DNA from: Thermoanaerobaculum sp.
Lineage (GTDB): Bacteria > Acidobacteriota > Thermoanaerobaculia > Multivoradales > UBA5704
Reading direction: 5' to 3'
DNA length: 64,000 nt
NCBI GenBank assembly: GCA_021154885.1
Contig: JAJKHS010000136.1
Location: 62,001-126,000 of the forward strand
This document shows positions 52,014-60,160 of the stretch, one piece after another. The notes beneath the pieces are model-generated. The model saw only the letters and a program-made list of their open reading frames with translations. It searched no databases and was not told the origin of the DNA. Position numbers and translations under genes: made by a program. How positions within the stretch are numbered: the stretch's first letter is position 1; every line of letters begins with the position of its first letter.

Positions 52014-54218
52014 TCACTCCTCCGCCATCGCCCGCCGGAGCTGCACGGTCAGCGCGTGGTCCTCTCCCAATGAGGTTTCCGCCATGGCCAGGGCCTGCTC
52101 GAGGTGGTCGCGGGCGGCGTCCAGGTCTCCCAGGTCGCGCTCGACGAGGGCCAGGTTGTTGAGGTCGGCCACCACTTGCGGATGGGCTTCGCCGTAGGCC
52201 TGCTGGTCGATCTGGAGGGCGGCTTCCAGGTGCAGACGGGCGCCCTCGGACTCTCCCAGGGCGCGCAGGAGGCTGGCCACGTCGGTCAGGGCCTCGGCCG
52301 TGCTGGGATGAACGTCGCCGTACATCTGCCGCAGGATGTCCACGATGGGACGGGCGAACTGCAGGGCCTGCTGCGGATCGCCCAGGTCGCGGGCGATCAC
52401 CGCCAGGTTGCGCAGGTCGTTGGCCACGGCGGGATGGACGTCGCCGAAGGCTTGGCGGTGGAGCTCCAGGGCCTGGAGCAGGTGCTCGCGGGCAGCCTCC
52501 CGCTGGCTCAGGTCGTAGAGCGTCAGGCCGAGGCTGGCCAGAAGGGTGGCGAGAGGTGCGATCCGCTGCGGATCGTCGGCGGGCGCGGCGGCGTCTCCCG
52601 GCTCCGGCGTGCCCGCTTCGCGGCCCCGCAGCTCCAGGGCGCGCTCCAGGTGCAGGCGGGCCTCCTCGGGTTGCCTCGCCTCCCGCAGCAGGACGCCCAG
52701 CAGGCTCATGGCGTCGATCGTCGTGGGGCCCTCGGGTCCGTGCACCTCGCGGGCCGCCTCCAGGCCGGTCCGGGCCTCCTCCAGGGCTTCGGGGCGGCGC
52801 CCCGTCTCGCGCAGCAGGCTGGCCCGCAGGAGGTGATAACCCACCCTGCCGGCCGGCGTGAGGGCGTCCGGCCGGCGCCGCACCGCTTCGACGAAGGCCA
52901 GGCGGACGTGGGGAGGCCAGCGACCCTCGGTCTCCTGGGCGGTGCCCAGCAGGTTCTCGGGCGTGAGGAGGCCCCCCTCATCCGGGTCCAGGGCGCGGGC
53001 GAGATCGGCCGCCATCTCGTCCACCTCTTCCTCGCCGATCCAGACCCGCAGGTCGCGGACGTTGGAGGTCCGGCGGCCGGCGTCTTCCAGGTGCTCGGCC
53101 AGGGCGAGGCGGAGCAGGGCCATGCCCCGCGTGTGGAGGGGCATCGACTGGTCGACGAACTCCAACAGCTCCAGGGCCAGCCGCCGGCGCTTGTCCGCGG
53201 TCAACGGCTCCAGGAGGGCCTGGTTGAGGAGGGGGGAGAGGAAGCTGTAGGTCAGCAGACCGGGGAACGAGGGATGGCCGTACTGGTGGTCGACGAACAG
53301 GCGCTGCTCCTCGTTCTCCACCAACTCCTCGTCGATCGTGTCCAGGATCTCCTCCTGCTGCTCCTCGTCGAGCTCCAAGTGGTGGAAGAGCAGCTCGGCC
53401 GGCACGCTGTCGCCGCACAGGGCGGCGAGGTCGAGGAAGCGCTGGAGGCGGTCGGCCGTCTCCAGGTCGAGGTCGTCCAGCAGGTCCTTGACGGGAGCGA
53501 GGAGGTCGCCGGCCGGCAGGGGCGTGAGGTCGAGGCGCAGGCGCTCACTCCGTGGCGCGACGCGCTCGTCCGCTTCGCGCGGCGAGCAGGAGACGGCGAG
53601 CAGGAGGTTGGGATTGGCTCGCGCCTCGTCGAGCAGCCGCAGGCGCAGGGGATCGGTGAGCTGGGGGCTCGCCACGGCGTGGAGCACGAAACGGCCATCC
53701 CGCGCCAGGAGGCGGAGCAGGGCGGTCAGCGACTCCCGCGGGTCGGGGCGGTCGGGGAAGATCTCCCGGGCGGCGGCGCGCGGATCGGGGACGCGCAGCA
53801 GGAGGGCAACCACGGCCGCACCCGACAGCGAGGGCGCGATGCCGGGCAGCATCGGCGAGAGGGCGCGCCCGAGCTCTTCGCGGCCGGCTTCGTTCAGCTC
53901 CCAGCGCCTGGCGATCTGGATCTCGGCGAAGCGCAGGAGGTCCAGCCCCTCCTCGTAGCCCTGGAGGTCGAGGGGGAGGACGAGGACCTCCCGGCCGTCG
54001 CGACTCACGGCGTCCGGACCGTCCGGGCCATGGGCCGCGGCCTCCAGCAGGCCAGTGCGGCCGCAGCCGGGCTCGCCGGCGAGGATGAGCACCGGCGACG
54101 GGCCGGGAACGGCGAGGACGCCCTCGATCGCGGCCAGGGCCTGCGGGGAGTGCTCGGTGTAGAGTCTGTGCTTCTCTGCGGGAGACTGCGAGAGCATCTC
54201 GTCGAGTCCTGGCGCCAT
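52014..54218 (-). CDS. STAND-like P-loop ATPase with C-terminal TPR array
   Basis: The protein has 734 residues. The P-loop near the N terminus reads LILAGEPGCGRTGLLEA (48-55). The invariant Walker A Lys is replaced by Arg54, so ATP binding may be altered. A Walker B-like strand is DGRFVLHAVASPQLTD or VLVLPLDLQGYEE; neither is canonical. Residues 270-420 are helical with an acidic patch (HHLELDEEQQEEILDTIDEE). From about 465 come TPR repeats of about 42 residues, such as HLLQALELHRQAFGDVHPAV and ALQIDQQAYGEAHPQVVADL, in the kinesin-light-chain/NPHP3 style. The arrangement (NTPase then TPR) is that of STAND signalling ATPases. The gene lies between palindromic copies B and C. Confidence 0.8.
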   Translation of the reverse strand: MAPGLDEMLSQSPAEKHRLYTEHSPQALAAIEGVLAVPGPSPVLILAGEPGCGRTGLLEAAAHGPDGPDAVSRDGREVLVLPLDLQGYEEGLDLLRFAEIQIARRWELNEAGREELGRALSPMLPGIAPSLSGAAVVALLLRVPDPRAAAREIFPDRPDPRESLTALLRLLARDGRFVLHAVASPQLTDPLRLRLLDEARANPNLLLAVSCSPREADERVAPRSERLRLDLTPLPAGDLLAPVKDLLDDLDLETADRLQRFLDLAALCGDSVPAELLFHHLELDEEQQEEILDTIDEELVENEEQRLFVDHQYGHPSFPGLLTYSFLSPLLNQALLEPLTADKRRRLALELLEFVDQSMPLHTRGMALLRLALAEHLEDAGRRTSNVRDLRVWIGEEEVDEMAADLARALDPDEGGLLTPENLLGTAQETEGRWPPHVRLAFVEAVRRRPDALTPAGRVGYHLLRASLLRETGRRPEALEEARTGLEAAREVHGPEGPTTIDAMSLLGVLLREARQPEEARLHLERALELRGREAGTPEPGDAAAPADDPQRIAPLATLLASLGLTLYDLSQREAAREHLLQALELHRQAFGDVHPAVANDLRNLAVIARDLGDPQQALQFARPIVDILRQMYGDVHPSTAEALTDVASLLRALGESEGARLHLEAALQIDQQAYGEAHPQVVADLNNLALVERDLGDLDAARDHLEQALAMAETSLGEDHALTVQLRRAMAEE

Positions 54219-54301
54219 GCGTTCACCTCCACCTGGCCGGCGATGCTAACCCAACTTCGGCGGGCCGGTGGCCGGCGCCATCCTGCTCGGCGTCTGGCTG
54301 A

Positions 54302-55435
54302 TCAACCGGCGGCCGGCGGACCGCCGCCGTTGACGTCGGACCGCAGCGAGTCGATCTTGCCCGGAATCCGCAGGATGGCCCGCAGGACCTCGACCAGCAG
54401 GGCGGAGACGACGAAGCTCAGGTAGGCGAGCAGCGGCAGCAGGGCGACGCCGAGGACGCCGTGGGCGATCTGGTGCGCCTGCTCGACGAGGAACACCGGC
54501 GCCTGGGTGAAGACGAGGTAGAGGAGATAGACCGCCGCGCACACTCCGACCACCGCGCCGACGCCGAAGAGGAACGGCACCAGCCGCACCGGCACCTTGA
54601 GCAGGAACAGGAGGATTCCCAGCGCCTCCTCGCCGGCCGAGAGGCCGCTGGCGGGATTGACGTTCACCGTCGCCGGGTTGAGGGCGATGCCGCAGGCGTA
54701 GAGCAGCAGGGCCGCCAGGCCCAGCGCGTACCCGAAGCTGAGCAGGCTGCCGCCGAGGATGAGGCCGTAGACCCCCAGCGCGAAGCTGAGCACGCTGCCG
54801 GCGAAGAAGAGCAGCGCGAAGAAGGACAGGATGGCCGGGGACGACAGCTCGCTGGGGGACTTGCGCAGCAGCGAGAACCCGGCGTCGAGGAACAGAACCG
54901 CGACGTAGTGGAGGAGGATGGCGGCCGGCGCGATCAGCAGCAGCCCGCCGAAGGTGAGGCGGAAGCTGTCGCTGCGGATGCCCAGCACCAGGTAGTCCAG
55001 CACCAGCAGGACCGCGGCCAGCACGTAGGCCAGATGGCCCGTCTGCCGGGCCACGAGGTCGGCGGCGCCCAGGCCGCTCTCGGTGAGGCCGCGGCGCAGC
55101 CCCTTGAGCAGCAGACGCACGAGCCGCAGATGAGGGAGAGTTTCGGTGACGTCGTCCGCACCCGCCACCCGGTGCAGCCGCTCGGCGAGGTTGCGGCCGG
55201 CGGCCAGGACGTCGCGCCGGGGGCCGACGCCGGGAGGGAGGGGAGGTCGCATGGCCGATTCCTGCGGGAACAGCTCGGGCACCAGCTTCGCCGGCAGCCA
55301 GTCGGCCATGCCGATCCGGGTGACGAGGCTGTCCGGCCGGAGTTTCCCCTGATCCGCCAGCGCGCGCAATGCCGCCAGCGGCAGCGGACCCTGTTGGGCG
55401 TTGTCCTGGTAGTAGTACCAGAGCGGGTCGGGCAT
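54302..55435 (-). CDS. GYF_2-domain (DUF4339) polytopic membrane protein
   Basis: The protein has 377 residues. The start MPDPLWYYYQDNAQQGPLPL and LADQGKLRPDSLVTRIGMAD followed by WLPA form a complete GYF_2 domain, usually a peptide-binding module. Then come a linker and six to eight membrane helices (for example LAYVLAAVLLVLDYLVLGI, LLLIAPAAILLHYVAVLFL, VLSFALGVYGLILGGSLLSF). GGAGG lies 10 bases before ATG 55435. The function is unknown; GYF_2 proteins often have channel-like or Yip1-like membrane parts. It is 83 bases upstream of the STAND-TPR gene on the same strand. Confidence 0.88.
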   Translation of the reverse strand: MPDPLWYYYQDNAQQGPLPLAALRALADQGKLRPDSLVTRIGMADWLPAKLVPELFPQESAMRPPLPPGVGPRRDVLAAGRNLAERLHRVAGADDVTETLPHLRLVRLLLKGLRRGLTESGLGAADLVARQTGHLAYVLAAVLLVLDYLVLGIRSDSFRLTFGGLLLIAPAAILLHYVAVLFLDAGFSLLRKSPSELSSPAILSFFALLFFAGSVLSFALGVYGLILGGSLLSFGYALGLAALLLYACGIALNPATVNVNPASGLSAGEEALGILLFLLKVPVRLVPFLFGVGAVVGVCAAVYLLYLVFTQAPVFLVEQAHQIAHGVLGVALLPLLAYLSFVVSALLVEVLRAILRIPGKIDSLRSDVNGGGPPAAG

Positions 55436-55487
55436 GGTGGGTGAACCTCCTGGGGAGAGTATAAGGCTTTGCGATTGCGGCCTCATC

Positions 55488-55575
55488 AAGGGACTGCAGG
55501 GACTTCAGGGACAGCAGGGACTCAAGACAGGAGCTTTTTTCGTCCCTGAAGTCCCTTAGTCCCTGAAGTCCCTGC
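55488..55575. repeat. Palindromic element of 9-bp AGGGACTTC-like units, copy C
   Basis: Units AAGGGACTGC, AGGGACTTC, AGGGACAGC, AGGGACTCA lead to a T-rich centre, and the inverted units GTCCCTGAA, GTCCCTTA, GTCCCTGAA, GTCCCTGC return. The unit is GGGAC where copies A and B have GGAC, so C is a diverged member of the same family. It fills most of the 188-base gap between the divergent GYF membrane gene and the GTG at 55624. Confidence 0.7.
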
Positions 55576-55623
55576 TTTCGGCTTTCTTCTGCGACCTGCG
55601 ATACCATCTCCCACGGAGATCCC

Positions 55624-56589
55624 GTGAACCCCGACGTCGCGAAAGCCATCCCCGAGCTGGCGGCAAGCGGTGCGCTGCCGCCCGAGACGGCGCCCCGGTT
55701 GCTGCGCGTGGCCCGCGGCGAGCTGCTGTCCGTCCACGGCGAGCTGCGGGCCCTGCTCTATGCGGGGGTGCTGATGATCACCGGCGGCGTGGGGCTGCTG
55801 GTGAAGGAAAACCTGGACCGCATCGGCCCCGTGGTGATCGCCGTCGGGATCGGCCTCGCCGCTGTGGCGGCCCTGGGATGGGTGATCGCCAAGGCGCCGC
55901 CGTTCTCCTGGCGGGCGGTGCCGTCGCCCAACCTGGCGTTCGACTACGTCCTCCTGCTCGGGGTGCTGCTGGCCGGGGCGGACCTCGCGTACGTCGAGCT
56001 CAAATTCACACCGCTGGGCGCCCACTGGCCGTGGCACCTGCTGATCATGGCCCTGCTGACGGGCGCCGCCGCCTGCCGCTTCGACTCGCGGGTGGTCTTC
56101 TCGCTCTCGCTCTCGACCTTCGCGGCCTGGCGGGGTGTCGCCGTGGCCCTCCTCGGCTCCGGTCTCTGGAACGGGTCCGGAGAGGCCGTGCGCTGGAACG
56201 CCATCGCCTGTGGCGCCCTGTTCGCGGGGCTCGGGCTCGCCCTTGCCCGCACGGATCGCAAGGCGCATTTCGAGCCGGTGGCCGTGAACCTCGGCTGGCT
56301 GCTGGTGCTGGGCGGGATCGGCTCGGGGATCTTCGCGCCTGGGGGAACCGGGCTCGCGTGGGCTGGGGCCCTGCTGCTGGCTGGGGCCGGGCTCGCGGCC
56401 GGCGCCTTCCATGCCCGGCGGTTCCCGCTGTTCGCCTACGGCGTCCTCGCCGCCTACGTGGGGCTCTCCCGGCTGGTGCTCGAGCCCCTCAAGCTGGGGG
56501 TGAGTGGCTGCTTCTGGTTCAGCATCACTTCGCTGTTGCTGATCCTCGGGCTGCTCGCGGCCCAGCGCCGCATGGAGGAGCCGCTGTGA
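55624..56589 (+). CDS. DUF2157-like polytopic membrane protein
   Basis: The protein has 321 residues with a GTG start (MNPDVAKAIPELAASGALPP). A short N-terminal soluble helix region (ETAPRLLRVARGELLSVHGE) precedes about eight hydrophobic helices, beginning ALLYAGVLMITGGVGLLVKE. The pattern (a soluble domain that ends before the first helix, then LLYAG...GVGLL) is that of DUF2157 proteins. The role is unknown. Its stop overlaps the GTG of the next membrane gene (GTGA), so they are coupled and probably form one complex. Confidence 0.75.
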   Translation: MNPDVAKAIPELAASGALPPETAPRLLRVARGELLSVHGELRALLYAGVLMITGGVGLLVKENLDRIGPVVIAVGIGLAAVAALGWVIAKAPPFSWRAVPSPNLAFDYVLLLGVLLAGADLAYVELKFTPLGAHWPWHLLIMALLTGAAACRFDSRVVFSLSLSTFAAWRGVAVALLGSGLWNGSGEAVRWNAIACGALFAGLGLALARTDRKAHFEPVAVNLGWLLVLGGIGSGIFAPGGTGLAWAGALLLAGAGLAAGAFHARRFPLFAYGVLAAYVGLSRLVLEPLKLGVSGCFWFSITSLLLILGLLAAQRRMEEPL

Positions 56590-57779
56590 CCCCGGACTGC
56601 GAGCGGGCGGACCGCAACGCCGCCGTGCGCTGCGCCGCCCGGGACTGGCAGCGCGCCGGCGCCGTCGACGCGGCGACGCTCCAGGCGATCGAGGCCGCAG
56701 TGCCGGATGACCGGGTGCGGGCGGGGCCGGTCTTCCGCGTGCTGCTGTTCATTTTCACGATCATCGCCGTCGACGCCGGTTTCGGGTTCCTGTCGCTGTT
56801 CCTCGAGCTCGCCGATTCAAAGAACGGTGGCGTCCTGGCCGGATTCGCCCTGGTGACGGGAGTCGTCCTCGCGGTGGCGACGGAATACCAGATCGGCCCC
56901 ATGCGCCGGGCGCAGGGCGGCACCGAGGCCGCGGCCTCGTTCCTGGCGCTCGGCTACCTCATGGGTGCGGCGACCTGGTTCGTGTTCGAGCCGCTGAAGC
57001 TCGACTTCCGCGACGCGCTGCCGGTGCTCTGTCTCGCCGGGGCCGCGCTGGCCGTTGCCGCGGCTTGGCGCTGGGGCTATCCGCTCTATGCGGGGGCCGC
57101 CGCGGCGGCGCTGCTGGTGGCTCTCGCCCGTCTGCCCGCCGGCCGGCTGCTGTGGATCGCCCTGCCGCTCGCCGCCGCGCCGTTCCTGCTGCGCCTTGCG
57201 GAATCGCCGCGCCTGCCGCCCGCGCACCGGTCCTCCTTCACGGCCGTCCTCCTCGTGGCGCTGGTGGGCCTCTACGTCGCCGTTCACCTCGGCTCGTGGG
57301 AGACGCAGCTCGTCGAGGAGATCGGCGAGGCGCGTCGCGGCCTGCCGCCGCAAAACGACACCTTGTGGTGGCTGTCGGTCGTCGCCACGGCGCTGGTGCC
57401 ACTGGTCCTGCTCGGGCTGGGGATACGCAGCCGCCGGTATCCGCTGCTGATCGTGGGCGCCGGCACCGCGGTCGCCTCGCTGGTCACGCTGCGCTGGTAC
57501 GTGCACCTCGCACCCCTCTGGGTGGTGATCACGGCCTCGGGAGCCGTCCTGGTGGGGCTCGTCCTCGGCCTGCGCCGCTGGCTCGACGCCGGACCGGGGA
57601 AGGAGCGGGGAGGCTTCACGGCCGAGCCCCTCTTCCAGGACCTCGCCCGCCAGCGGCTGCTGGAAATGGGCGCCGCCGTCGCCTCCTTCTCGCCCGACGC
57701 GCGGGACCTCCACGAGGAGCCGAAATTCGAAGGCGGCGGCGGGCAGTTCGGCGGCGGCGGATCGAGCGCGGAGTTCTGA
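56586..57779 (+). CDS. Polytopic membrane protein with Gly-rich C terminus (DUF4401-like partner)
   Basis: The protein has 397 residues with a GTG start in the GTGA overlap. A short N-terminal soluble part (RCAARDWQRAGAVDAATLQA) is followed by roughly ten membrane helices (VLLFIFTIIAVDAGFGFLSL and on). The C-terminal 50 residues are cytosolic or periplasmic and end FEGGGGQFGGGGSSAEF, a Gly-rich tail like that of TPM proteins. DUF2157/DUF4401/GDYXXLXY-type membrane proteins commonly occur as coupled genes; that resemblance is the only functional clue. I am sure it is a gene, less sure of its family. Confidence 0.75.
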   Translation: MTPDCERADRNAAVRCAARDWQRAGAVDAATLQAIEAAVPDDRVRAGPVFRVLLFIFTIIAVDAGFGFLSLFLELADSKNGGVLAGFALVTGVVLAVATEYQIGPMRRAQGGTEAAASFLALGYLMGAATWFVFEPLKLDFRDALPVLCLAGAALAVAAAWRWGYPLYAGAAAAALLVALARLPAGRLLWIALPLAAAPFLLRLAESPRLPPAHRSSFTAVLLVALVGLYVAVHLGSWETQLVEEIGEARRGLPPQNDTLWWLSVVATALVPLVLLGLGIRSRRYPLLIVGAGTAVASLVTLRWYVHLAPLWVVITASGAVLVGLVLGLRRWLDAGPGKERGGFTAEPLFQDLARQRLLEMGAAVASFSPDARDLHEEPKFEGGGGQFGGGGSSAEF

Positions 57780-57793
57780 AATAAGCTCTCCCC

Positions 57794-58549
57794 ATGCTCG
57801 ACGCCTTCGCCCGCCAGATGCTCTACCCGGCGCCGCCGGTCGCCGTTCCCTCCCCGCCCCCTGCCCCTCTGGAGGAGATCGCCCTCGACCTCGCCACCGG
57901 CGACCGCGCCGTGGGGTGGGCGTGGGAGGACCCCGGCCTGCCGCCGGCGGCGCCGCTGGTCCTCTTCTTCCACGGCAATGGCGAGAACCTGGAGACGCTG
58001 CGATGGTCCGGCTTCTACGATGAGCTGCGGCGCATGGGGGTGCCCTTCCTCGCCATGGACTTCCCGGGCTATGGCCGCAGCACCGGCACCGCCTCGGAAG
58101 AGGGATTGATGGCCACGGGTGACGCGGCCGTGGCCTGGGCCCGGGAGCTGCACGCGGGCCGGCCCGTCGTGGCGTGCGGATGGTCGCTGGGCGCCGCGGT
58201 GGCCATCGGCGCGGCAGCCCGCCATCCCGAGACGGTGAAGGGGCTGATCGCCCTGTCGCCCTGGACGACGCTGGCCGAGGTGGCGGTGGGGATCTTCCCC
58301 GAATTCGCCGTCAAGGCGATGCTGCGGGAGCGCTACGATTCGCGGGCGGCGGCCCGGGAGGTCCGGGTGCCCGCGCTGGTGGTCCATGGCGAGCTCGACG
58401 ACCTGATTCCCGTGGCACAGGGGAGGGAGATCGCCGCCGTGCTGGGAGGCCCCGCGCGCTGGGTGCCCGTGCCGCGCACCGGCCACAACGACCTGCTGGG
58501 TTGCCCGGTGGTCTGGCAGGAGATCGGGGCGTTCCTGGCGGCGCTCTAA
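57794..58549 (+). CDS. Alpha/beta hydrolase
   Basis: The protein has 251 residues. It shows the serine-hydrolase fold: oxyanion segment LVLFFHGNGENLE, AMDFPGYGRSTGTASEE, nucleophile elbow VACGWSLGAAVAIGAA (GxSxG), acid in VVHGELDDLIP, and His in RTGHNDLLG. It is closest in style to the Bem46/YfhR-type hydrolases. Without a signal peptide (the start MLDAFARQMLYPAPP may be a membrane-surface anchor) the location is uncertain. It lies 14 bases after the membrane gene. Substrate unknown; carboxylester or acyl compounds are likely. Confidence 0.92.
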   Translation: MLDAFARQMLYPAPPVAVPSPPPAPLEEIALDLATGDRAVGWAWEDPGLPPAAPLVLFFHGNGENLETLRWSGFYDELRRMGVPFLAMDFPGYGRSTGTASEEGLMATGDAAVAWARELHAGRPVVACGWSLGAAVAIGAAARHPETVKGLIALSPWTTLAEVAVGIFPEFAVKAMLRERYDSRAAAREVRVPALVVHGELDDLIPVAQGREIAAVLGGPARWVPVPRTGHNDLLGCPVVWQEIGAFLAAL

Positions 58550-58618
58550 GGGCTGCCGCAGCCCTCCTGTGCTAATCTCTCAGGGCACTCTTCACCTTCA
58601 ATCCGAAGCGGGGTCTCC

Positions 58619-60148
58619 ATGGCGAACGGCGTGTCCCGGCAGGTCTACATCATTTCCGACCTTCATCTCGGGGGCGTCTATCCCGAGAGCGGCGATCCGG
58701 AGGACCGTGGCTTCCGCATCTGCACCCAGGGCGAGCGGATTGCGGAGCTCGTGGAGGCGGTGGCGGCCAAGCCGGCCGGCGGGCCGCGGATCGAGCTGGT
58801 GATCAACGGCGATGCCGTGGACTTCCTGGCGGAGCGCGAGGAGGCGCCGCCGTACTGGTCGGCGTTCACCGCCGATCCGGCGGCCGCCGCCAGGAAGCTG
58901 GAGGCCATCGTCGCCCGCGACCGCCGGTTGTTCGACGCCCTCGGCCGCCTGCTGGAGAACGGCCACCGGCTCACGATTCTGCTGGGCAACCACGACATCG
59001 AGCTGGCGCTGCCGCAGGTGCGGCGCCGGCTCAAGGAGCTGATCGGCGTCGAGGGGCGGCACGACTACGAATTCATCCACGACGGCGAGGCCTACGCGGT
59101 GGGGGACGTGCTGATCGAGCACGGCAACCGCTATGACAGCTTCAACGTCGTATCGCAGGACGCGCTGCGCCGCATCCGCTCGCTGGCGTCGCGCCATCAG
59201 CCGGTGCCGGCACAGTACGCGTTCGATCCGCCGGCTGGCAGCAAGATGGTGGCGACGGTGATCAACCCGATCAAGGACGCTTATCGCTTCGTCGACCTGC
59301 TGAAGCCGGAGACGGGTGCGGTGGTGCCCATGCTGCTCGTCCTGGAGCCGGGCTACCGCAGCATCCTGAGCCGGGTGGCGGCCCTGGCGCTGGCGGCCGG
59401 CAAGCACCGGCTCGCCGCGCCGGCCCTGCCGTCCTTCGGGGGCGACATCAGCTCCGAGATGAGCGGGCTGGACGGGTTCGGAGACGACATGAGCGGCGCC
59501 TCCTTCGGCTCGGACATCAGCTCGGGCGGTGCAGCGGGGAACGATCCGCTCGATCGCATCCTCGCGGAGGCCCTGGGCGAATCGCCGGGGGCCTTCCTGG
59601 CCGCCCTGGAGCCGGAGCCCGCGTCCTATGCCGCGGCGGCCATCGGCGAGGACATCTCCAGCTTCTCGGCGGTGGATTCGACCCTGGGGCTGATGCAGCT
59701 CCTGCTGGGCCGGGGGAGCGTGGGCGTCGAGCGGCGCCTGCCGGCGCTGCTCAAGGCCCTGCGGGCGGTGCAGAGCGACCAGAGCTTCGATCGCGGCGTC
59801 GAGACCGCCCGCGAGTATCTCGACGCGGCCCGGGATCTCAGCAAGGGCGGTTTCCGCTGCGTCGTCTTCGGCCATACGCATCTGGCGAAGAAGATCGATC
59901 TCGGCGGCGGGGCCTGGTACCTGAACTCCGGCACCTGGGCGGACCTCATCCAGTTCCCCGTCGAGCTGCTCGCCGGCCCCGAGCCGGAGGCGCTGGCGCG
60001 GGTGCGGGAATTCGTCGACGACATGCAGCAGGGGCGGCTCAAGCGCTGGACCCGTTTCAAGCCGACCTACGTGCGCATCGACCTCGACGGCGACGACCGC
60101 ATGACCGCCGCCGAGCTGTGCGACTACGCCGGCCCCGAGGGGGTCTGA
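58619..60148 (+). CDS. Calcineurin-like metallophosphoesterase with C-terminal EF-hand-like motif
   Basis: The protein has 509 residues. The dimetal phosphoesterase motifs are in order: IISDLHLGG, LVINGDAVDFLA, LLGNHDIELAL, VLIEHGNRYDSFN, and CVVFGHTHLAKKID. A 130-residue insert, rich in Gly/Ser/Ala (GGDISSEMSG...GSDISSGGAAG), separates the fourth and fifth motifs. The C terminus contains DLDGDDRMTAAE, which has the 1, 3, 5 and 12 acid spacing of an EF-hand calcium loop. It ends 12 bases before the trypsin-STAND-WD40 gene and is probably cotranscribed with it. Substrates could be nucleotides, cyclic nucleotides or phosphoproteins. Such pairing with a STAND protease is unusual. Confidence 0.9.
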   Translation: MANGVSRQVYIISDLHLGGVYPESGDPEDRGFRICTQGERIAELVEAVAAKPAGGPRIELVINGDAVDFLAEREEAPPYWSAFTADPAAAARKLEAIVARDRRLFDALGRLLENGHRLTILLGNHDIELALPQVRRRLKELIGVEGRHDYEFIHDGEAYAVGDVLIEHGNRYDSFNVVSQDALRRIRSLASRHQPVPAQYAFDPPAGSKMVATVINPIKDAYRFVDLLKPETGAVVPMLLVLEPGYRSILSRVAALALAAGKHRLAAPALPSFGGDISSEMSGLDGFGDDMSGASFGSDISSGGAAGNDPLDRILAEALGESPGAFLAALEPEPASYAAAAIGEDISSFSAVDSTLGLMQLLLGRGSVGVERRLPALLKALRAVQSDQSFDRGVETAREYLDAARDLSKGGFRCVVFGHTHLAKKIDLGGGAWYLNSGTWADLIQFPVELLAGPEPEALARVREFVDDMQQGRLKRWTRFKPTYVRIDLDGDDRMTAAELCDYAGPEGV

Positions 60149-60160
60149 GCCCGCGCTCCC

